Positions 45,901 through 56,200 of a stretch of DNA of 64,000 nucleotides are shown here, piece after piece. The stretch is from the NCBI RefSeq assembly GCF_029633865.1, contig NC_079222.1:34040434-34104433 (forward strand), written 5' to 3'. Source of the DNA: Lampris incognitus. Its lineage: Eukaryota > Chordata > Actinopteri > Lampriformes > Lampridae. The position numbers were made by a program, and so were the translations under genes. Below the pieces are notes generated by a model. The model did not search any database and was not told the origin of the DNA. It worked only from the letters and a program-made list of their open reading frames with translations. Positions within the stretch are counted from its first letter, which is position 1, and the number at the start of each line of letters is the position of its first letter.

Positions 45901-47188
45901 TCGGCCGTCTCTGCGGGTGGGAAGCCGGATGTGGGTATGCATCCTGGTCGCTACACTGGCGCCTCCTCTGGTCGGTTGGGGTGCCTGTTCGGCGGGGGTG
46001 GGTGGGGGTGGGGGGAATAGCGTGATCCTCCCACGTACTAGGTCCCCCTGGTGAAACTCCTCACTGTCAGATGAAAAGAAGCGGCTGACGACTCCACATG
46101 TATCGAAGGAGGCATGTGGAAGTCTGCAGCCCTCCCCGGATCCGCAGAGGGGGTGGCGCAATGACCGGGATGGCTCAGATGAGTGGGATAATTGGCTGGG
46201 TACAATTGGGGAGAAAAAAAGGGGGGAAAATCAAAAACAAAAACAGAAGACTACGAGATTTTAGACGTCTTCATTGGGTTTTTTTCAAGGCTCATTGTAA
46301 TTTGTCAGTATCAGCCATTTAAGCCTGCTAAAATTCCCTGACGCTCTGTCTAGGTGTCGTAAACTGACATCATCTACAGCTTACAGCAGTGAGGTAGATG
46401 TTTTAAAAAGTCAACAAAAACGAGTAACTAAAATGTTGGCAGTGAGAAACGTCTTTAAACTGGAAAATGAGAGCAGCGCAGCAGCCATTTGTAATGCCTT
46501 GTGTTTCGGCTACGTAGTAGTAAGTGAGCCACTTTCAGCATGAACAATATAGTTTTGCTACTTTATTTTGTTAAAGAAAATAAATGAAAGTGATTTAAAT
46601 GAAAGCAGTGATGGGGGGTATTTTTATCAATGCAGGGTTATTCCGTTTTCAAGCGTATTTTACCTCTGTTAGATTGGTTGCCATCTTGTTGTGTCTATAG
46701 GGACGCCCGACCAAGCTGGAGGTAACACGGGGATTCGAACCAGAGATCCCCGTGTTGGTAGGCAACGGAATAGACCGCCACACCACCCAGACGCCCAATA
46801 CCTGTTTTCTAAATAATCTTTGACAGATTATGTAAAAATGGCTAAACAAAAATGTTATTACACTGCAGCAGAGGATTACATTTTATACCATGTTAATTTG
46901 ACAGTATCTTATATTTTTATGAAAAACACTCGTTTCGCCAACTGACACAAACCGGTTACACCACCTGACCATGTTGCTTCTCCAGTCAAGCCAGTTTGTG
47001 GAGAAACTGATAGTCAAACAAGGTCAACCGAACTTGGGTGTTTTATTTTATTTCAGTTTAGAAAAACCATCTGACAACATGAATCATCCGGGTCAACTCA
47101 TGTCTTCTCTTGTGATTTCAGTTAAGAAAAAATATCTGATAATGGATTAGGGTAAAACATGTCTTCAAAAAATTGTGTGTGTGAGAGA

Positions 47189-47240
<52 letters not shown>

Positions 47241-50200
47241 AAGGGGGGGGTGGAAGTGACAAGGAGAGGGAGAATCATGTGTTTAGGGTCGTGTGTGCGC
47301 TTTTGAAATGTTTCCAGTGAAGTCTATTCCTGTACAGAAAAGTGTGTATCAGTGTGACAGAACGTCTGAATTATCAGGCTGTGTGCTTGGAAATGTTTCC
47401 AGTCCTCGGTCATGAGTTTTGAATGACGCGAGTTCAAAGGTTCTTGCTCAGAGAATATGTGCAATTACATCGGACTCATAGTAGAATAAGAGGTCGGGTG
47501 GATGAGGCCAGATGAAGATGTTCTTCTCACCCAGCCATTGCATGCAGCTCAACTCGACTTCTTCACCCACCACCTGAATGACCTGTCCCACAAAAGGCTT
47601 ACTTCCTGACCAGAAAGAACTTGCCTTTCAGATCCTGCTGATAGTCGGTAGATGTTTGGGCGATGTTTTCTGGTAGGTTGTGCAGATCTACTGCAGATGG
47701 ACCATGGCACTTGCAGATACCAGGTCTTGCACAGAAACCTCAAGTTTCCCTCCACCGAATTACACCTGGCTCTTCAGAGGTCACTCGGTGAATTTTAAGT
47801 GTACCTTTCATGGCTCGGACATTTGTTTGAAGTAATTCATCGTACTCTGCGATGGCTTTCTCGAAAATACAGTCGTATTCGATGCTAGGGGGTTGATCCT
47901 TCACGAAGTTCCTCAACTGTTTGCAGAGGTGGGCAACCCGGCTTCAGAAAGTAAAAGTCCTGCCACGTATTTGTTCCACCCATGCACTACACCAGCTGAA
48001 TTTAATTAGCACAACTCTTCAGGCAGGTCATCACCATGAAATCACCTTGTTAAGTGAATGGCTAGAACAAATACATGGTAGGGACCGTCTGTTTGCTAGT
48101 CAGTGCCTCTTTGGACTTGTGTATCCGTAATATGCTTTACAGCCCCACCCACTCTATCAGGAGCGTGATTCCCGTGCAGTTTCTCACTGAAGTTCCAAGT
48201 GATCCATTGAAAGCTACACAGAAAAGGCACTGTGCTGAGTAGATAAAAGTTTTTCTTGTTCCTGTATTGGTTCACTGGTCCCTCACTGATATGTAGAGTA
48301 CAAAGTGGTGTGTTAGATTTGCCTAAGGCATCCCTCAATACAGGCTCCATGTGAGCCCATACAGCATGTTCATTATGGTAGGGAGAGGCAGAGAGCATGA
48401 GAAAAAGTTGCGGATAACTCACCACTTTTTCAAAAAACGCTGAACACTTGAAAATAGTTTCACATAGTAAGTTACATACATACATTACTTTAATCAAAAT
48501 CATGAACTACTGATATCAGAATCAGAATCTCCATCTGTTTATTGGTCATGTAGGTTTGCTCATACATGGAGTTTGACTCTGCTTTCGTGGCTCTCTCAGT
48601 GCACCTAACATAGAACAACAACACTACAACACAACAATCTTCAGATGTATACACAAGGGTTGACTATCGATCCATCCATCCATTTTCCAAGCCGCTTATC
48701 CTAATCAGTGTCGCGGGGTGCTGGAGCCTATCCCAGCAGTCATTGGGCAGAAGGCGGGGAGACACCCTGGACAGGCCACCAGTCCATCACAGATTGATTA
48801 AGTCCGGGCGAAATAAGAGGCGATAAAGTGCAGTGGTGCTGAGAATATAGCAGAGATGCTGAAATAGATGTTAGCAGGTTACTGACATACATGCCTGAGG
48901 TAGATGGACATGACAGAGCGTACTAGTATACGTACAGTGTACAGTACAGTATATGCAAAATGGTTGGATATATTTGACAGTGTTAAGTGTTCATTTGAAT
49001 GACAGCCCGCAGAAAGAAACTATTTATCTGATTGTTTTGGGATACAGTGCTCTGTAGCGCCTACCAGAGGAGAGGAGTTGGAACAGGTTGTGACCAGGGT
49101 GTGATGGGTCTGCAGTGATGTTGCCTGCTCATTTCCAGAGGTGTATAAGTCCTGAATGGAGGGCAGGTTGACACCAATGATTTTCTTTGCAGACTTAACT
49201 GTCCGTTGTAGCCTGTCCCTGTCCTGTTTGGTGGCCGATCCAAACATGGATGTGCAGAGGACAGACTGGATTATTGCAGTGTGGCACTGAATCAACAGTT
49301 CCTGAGGCAGGTTGGACTTCTTGAGCTGGCAGACAAAGTACATCCTCTGCTCGGCCTTTTTGATGATTGTGTCTATGTTGGATGCCCACCCTAGGTCCTG
49401 GGAGATTGTGTAACACAGAAATCTGTAGGTTTTCACCACGTACACCATGCTATTGAGTATGGTGAGGGTGTCAGTGTTGGGGGCTGCTCCTGGAGTCCAC
49501 TGTCATCGCCACTGTTTTGAGCATGTTCAGCTCCAGGTTGTTATGACCGCACCAGAGGGCCAGCTGATGAACCTCCCGTTTATATGCAGACTCGTCACCA
49601 TCCCGGATAAGGTCAATGATAGTTTTGTCATCTGCAAACTTCAGGAGTTTTAACAGACGGGTTACCTGAGGTGCAGTCATTTGTGTAGGGGGAGAAGAGT
49701 AGAGGGGAGAGCCTGGAGGGTGCCAGTGCTGATTGTCTTGGTGCTGGATGTGATTTTCTCCAGCCTCATCAGCTGCCTCATGTCTGTCAGGAAGTTTTTA
49801 ATCAACTGGCAGATGGGGGCTGGTACAGTGAGCTGAGTTTGGAGTGGAGGATATCTGGGATGATCTCGTTGAACCCTGAGCTGAAGTCCACAAACAGGAC
49901 CCTTGCGTATGTCCATTGAGAGTCGAGATGTTGGAAGATGTAGTGCAATCCCATGTTGACTGTGTCATCCACTGACCTATTTGCTCGTTAGGCAAACTGC
50001 AGAGGGCCGAGCAAGGGGCCTGTGATTTCCCTCAGGTGGGCCAACACCAGTCTCTCGAAGCATTTCATGGCCACTGACGTTAGGGCAATGGGCCTGTAGT
50101 CATTTAATCCTGTGATACGGGGTTTATTAGGGACCGGGATGATAGTGGAGCGCTTGAAGCGGGAGGGGACTTCACACAGCTCCAGTGATCTGTTGAAGAT

Positions 50201-53200
50201 CAGTGTGAAAATAGGGGCCAGCTGGACAGCACAGACTTTAAAGTGACACACCATCCTGGCCTGGTGCCTTCCTGGTCTTCTGTGTCTGGAAGAGGTGGTG
50301 CATGTCCTCAACACAGATCCTGAGTGCGGGTGGGGGTTCAGTGGGGAGGGGAGAGTGGCTGGCAGGGAGTGGAGTTGATTGTGTATTGTGGCCAGAGAGA
50401 GTGAGGGGTGGGAAAGTTTGCTTTTCAAACCTGCAGTAAAACCCATTTAGACAGTCAGCCAGTTGATGGTTCCCTGCAGTGTGCAGGTAAGGTGACAGTT
50501 TTAACCACAGCTTTGCAGATTTTAGTTTCTGCCTGTAGGTTGGGAGACGATGAATCAAACAGTGATCAGAGAGGCCCAGGGCTGCACGGAGGACAGAGTG
50601 ATAGGTGTCCTTTAATGTTGTGTAGCAGTGATCCAGAGTCCAGAGTGTTTTTGTCCCTGGTGGGACATTTAACATGCTGTCTGTATTTTGGCAGTTTGTG
50701 GCTGAGGTTTGCTCTGTTAAAATCCCCAAGGATAATGAGAAGGGAGTCTGGATATTTGCACTGCATGTTTGTAATTTGATCACCCATGCGTTTTAATGCA
50801 TCTTTAACAGGCCTGGGGTGGGATATAGACACCGACCAGAATAAATGATGAAAATTCCCGTGGTGAATAAAATGGTTTAAGAGTCAATGAAAAGGGTCTC
50901 TAAGTGAGGGCTGCATGATTTCTTCAACACTGTGACATCGGTACACCAACCTTGGTTTATGTAGAAGCGTATGCCGCCACTTGGAACTGCGGCAGATGAA
51001 GCGTACTGTCCGATATATGCTCGCTAAGCCACGTTTCAGTGAGACACAGGGTGGCAGAGCTGTAAAAGTCCAAGTTTTTTCCGTTTATGAGTAGGAGTTC
51101 GTCCATCTTGTTGGCTAGAGAGCGGACATTCACCAGGCGGATTGACGGGAGCGTTGTTCTAAACCCCCGCTGTCGCAGTTTAATGAGCGCGCCGGCTCGC
51201 GTACTCTTCCGGCGTCTTGGTCGTAGTCCGCACAGGGTTTTACCAGCCAAAAGCTCGGCGAGTCTTTCATTAAAACATTCAGTTAAAGTCAGTAAAAAAG
51301 TCTGTTCAGTTTGTCCAGTGGACAGTTGGAGGCTTATAAGTTCTTTCCTGCTGTATGTGATCCATGAGTGGGCGCTGAAAGCTAAACAAATAAACAAGAA
51401 CAGAAAAAGGTACAAGAGAGTGCAGAACCGAGGCTACCGTCTGCGGCGCCATCTTGATGACAATGGTTTTATGATATCAAAAAAGAAAAAAAAATCAACA
51501 GAATAATGAGAGTCAAATTGCTCTAACGCAACCAATTAATTCTTTTAGGAAGCTAACACAAAATTGGCCTCTAACAGAAAGATTTGTAATAGGAGTCAAA
51601 TGGTGTAACTGGTTACTCCATTTGACATTTAAATTTAAAATCAAATTTTACAGGCATTGTCATGGACACCTATGTAAGCACATGACCTTGGTGTGAATAT
51701 TTCAAACATAGTTTTATAATAATGATGAATGATCAATGTTTTCCTGGGGGGGTCATACAATTTTACATGTAAACCTAAGCATACCTTACTTACCATACCC
51801 TTAAAGTGTCAAATTATGTCAAGAGAGTTACAAACTGTGGCGTGCAGCAGTTAGGGTCGTCAGGAGTCCTGTGATTTCATTTCCTGTCACATGGTTTTCT
51901 TACACAACATTAACAAAATGGCTCCTTGAATAGTGTGGTTATTTGACCAAAGTGATTCCCCAAATTAATTATAATATTCAGAACAGTGACGTTCCATTAC
52001 TTTCATTTACTATTAAATAGTTCTAATGTAAGTTTATGCCAAATTGTTGATAGGGCGTTTTATTGAGAATTTCACATTTTATAAGCAAGTTTTATTATTT
52101 GGTACATACTTTTTAAGGTTATGCCACGTTGGCGTTTTTGCCATCGTCCTCCAAATATTCTCTCAAAATTGATTATAACTAGAAATTTTAGACTAGGTCC
52201 TCAAAAAATGTATGTATGCAATTATTGTGTAAGTTTATTTTCAAATGTTAAACCTTTTAAATTTAACCAAACCATATGGACACAAAAAAAAAAAATTAGC
52301 GTAAACGTCATTGACCCAGTAGCTAACCACTGAGTGTGTCTTCATTCTGCTAAATGAAAGGAGGGGTGTCTGGGTGGTGTGGCGGTCTATTCCATTGCCT
52401 ACCAACAGGGAACGCTGGATCGAATCCCTGTGTTACCTCCAGCTTGGTCGGGTTTCCCTACAGACACAATTGGCCATGTCTGCGGGTCGGTCGGGGCGCC
52501 AGTTCAGCGGAGAGGGGGAACTTGGGGGAATAGTGTGACCCTCCCACACGCTACATCCCCCTGGTGAAACTCCTCACTGTCAGGTGAAAAGAAGCATCTG
52601 GTGACTCCACATGTATTGGAGGAGGCATGTGGTAGTCTGCAGCCCTCCCCGGATCGGCAGAGGGGGTGGAGCAGCGACTGGAACAGCTCGGGGAAATGGG
52701 ATAATTGGCCAAGTACAATTGGGGAGAAAAATGTGTGTGTGTCGGGGGGTGGGGGCGACTGTAGGGAGAAATAAATAAATAAATAAAAAAGAAGAGGAAC
52801 GCTGCAGGAGCCAATCCCGAAAATAACCGACCTGTGTTCGTTTCAAAGTGTGGGAAAGTTTCTTAGATATTTACCATTTTATTGTACAGCACTGCTATAT
52901 CATCAGTAGCTTTAACTCATGTTCAGCCATATTGTTTGTTTGACATTGGGGAAGGTGTTGATACGATATTACAGGTGACTTTCATTTAGAATGGAGCAAA
53001 TAGTGATTCTTTTTACTAGGCTCCATGCGTAAAACCCCGGCAAAACCAGTATGTTGGCATGGTTACGCATGCGTGTCATTTGTGTTCATAATGTTAAGCT
53101 CCGGTTGCTATTTCTTCAGAAAAATTTGCGAATATTCAACCCTGATAAGTAGTTGAAAACATTTGACACAAACCCACCCGGAATAGACACCGGGTCCATA

Positions 53201-56200
53201 TGGGAAAGTTACCCCGACAGCTCGGAAATGTTCACTTGATGTGTTTGGGCTCCTGAAAAATATTCTTGAATTTGATATGACCCTGCTTGACTAAAATATT
53301 TATTTTACATAGACAGCACGCCTTCTTCCCCCCAATTACCCCACTCTTCCGAGCCGTCCCAGTTGCTGCTCCACCCCCTCTGCCGATCGGGAGAGGGCTG
53401 CAGACTACCACAGGCCTCCTCCAATACATGTGGAGTTGCCAGCCGCTTCTTTTCACCTGACAGTGAGGAGTTTCACCAGGGGGATGTAGCACGTGGGAGG
53501 AGCACGCTATTCCGCCCAGTTCTGCCTCCCCCCGAACAGGCGCCCCGATCGACCAAAGGAGGCGCTAGTGCAGCGACCAGGACAAATACCCACATCCGGC
53601 TTCCCACCTGCAGCCATGGCCAATTGTGTCTGTGGCCGGAGCCCGGAGGTAACATGGGGATTCGAACCGGAGATCTCCGTGTTGGTAGGAAATGGAATAG
53701 ACCGCCATGCCACCTGGACGCCCTTTGCCCCCACTTGTAAAACCCTGGCAAAACCAGCCGTTGCTACGCATCAGTGTCGACTTAAAACGGTGTTACATTC
53801 AGGCGGATACCTAGGTCTCTCGTGATTGGTTAGGGAAAATCGAGTCCCCCTCCACCATGGAAATCAGTTAAAGTGGAAGCAATCTCACTCAGACTGAAGA
53901 TGGAAATGCAGTGTAACGACTTGACGAGTCTATCTGATATCAGGCAAGGTATCCAGAGTCCCAACCTCTGAAATTAAACAATTTTTTTTAATTGCATCTT
54001 TTAACTGTCTGTTTCCTTGTCAAACTTGACCTGTGCCTCCCAGGAGGCATAATCTGATATAGACACAAAAATTGGTGCAGGTATTTGTATGCTGTTTGGA
54101 TTGCACAGTGAAAGGGGAACATGAAAATCAAGATGAATGTCAAGAGAACGCTAATGCTGCTATTCATGCTGTCATAAATATTGTTTTACTCATTAGATTC
54201 TTTTTTGTCTTCCAGCGGTGGACTTTTTCAATCAGATCAATATGCTGTATGGCACCATCACAGACTTCTGCACTGAGGAAAGCTGTCCGGTTATGTCTGC
54301 CGGCCCCAAGTAAGTGTATGGATGGAGATTTGCAGATATATGTGTATGAGAATGTACACATTTACTGGCATTTTAGATAAAATCAAACAAATGAATCATT
54401 AACTCGTCTACAAAAAAAAAAGTGAAGTGTAATGCTGATCATCTTATTTTTGTGTAGGTATGAATATCATTGGGCGGATGGAACTAACATTAAGAAGCCA
54501 ATCAAATGTTCTGCTCCCAAATATATTGATTACCTTATGACCTGGGTGCAAGATCAGCTTGACGACGAGACACTATTCCCGTCAAAGATCGGTACGAAGA
54601 ATACCTTGCTCTTCTATTCTGTCACAGCCTTATTCCAAATGTGTCTTGTTCTGGTTATACACATCTTTGTTCCTGTCTGTGTTCTATGCTGAATCCCCTC
54701 GACTCTGACGTGGGCGAACCCCACTAAATATTCAATGACATCAGTTTTGGCATTCCCGAAGAAGTAAGCAAAAAAGTCCTCAAGTCTTAGGTCTTAAAAT
54801 CTAATGATTCAAGGGTTACGTAATATTCCACCATTGCATGGGCCGACTGCTAAATTCCCATCTGGTAAAACATGGAGCACACTTCTCTAGCCAGTCCAGT
54901 CAGTCAGTCCAATCAGCCAGTCCAGTCAGTCAGTCCAGTCAGTCGCTGAGTTTAGTATTGGTTTTAATTAAAGCTCAACTCATTTAGGCTAGTGGCGGTG
55001 TAAGAGCCAGTACTAATAGTTTATTTCTACAAATTTTTTTCCCTTGGGGAAAAAAAAAATCTCATATCATAGTCTATTTAGATGAGCAAATGGAAGATGC
55101 ATAATGTTTGTTCTGTGTTTGAGTATGTGAGATTGGAAGAGAAAAGTAAAATGTTTAAGGGGAGAGCGACCGCTCGACAAGATGACAAAGTAATAAAGAC
55201 ATAAAAACGAAAACTTAATTTGTGGATACAAATCTATACTAAAAACAGCCGAGATAAGACAATAGGTAATAGATACATAGATATGGAAAATTAAGTAAAT
55301 AAGTAATACCTCGAAAGCAATGTGAAACATATCTACTGCTTGTAATTGGAGCAATTCATGTTGGCATTTCAGACTGAAATCTTTAGATTTCCTTATTCAG
55401 ATAGCACTTAATAACTTAACTTAAGCTTAACTTAGCGTAACTGAACTTAACATAACTTAAGCTTAACTTAACTTAGCTTGTCTCTATGGGGGCGCCCGAC
55501 CAAGCTGGAGGTAACACGGGGATTCGAACCAGCGATCCCCGTGTTGGTAGGCAACGTAATAGACCGCCACACCACCCGGATGCCCTCTAACTGTACTTCT
55601 AACATGAATTGGACAGTTCAGGGACATCAGGTCAAATCCTGATCTTATTATTATTATATACAAGATATTTCTTGTAGAAATCAGGAGAGCTGTGGTACGA
55701 CAGTCCTTGATTTACTGTACTTTTAAGAAGCGAGGTGTCTGTAACACATCATTGTTTCCATGTGTGGTACATTACTACAAGTCACTATGTCAAACATATT
55801 CTGTTTTATTCTACCTGAATCTAAATAACTACATCTCTAATTGTTTTTTTTTTCTTTTTCATCTGATTTTGTATTTCAGGTGTGCCCTTCAAGCGAAACT
55901 TTATGTCTGTGGCAAAAACCATTCTGAAGCGCCTGTTTCGGGTCTACGCCCACATCTACCATCAGCACTTTGACTCAGTCATGCAGCTGCAGGAGGAGGC
56001 CCACCTCAACACTTCTTTCAAACACTTCATCTTCTTTGTTCAAGTAAAGCATCTCTGACAAATGTCTCGCTGATTACTTCCTGTATGCGGGAGATGGGGA
56101 TTCATATAATAATGTGTGTCCCCTGTCACTTTTTGTTCTTTTTTTTTTTCAGGAGTTCAACCTGATCGACAGGAAGGAGCTGGTCCCACTGCAGGAGCTG

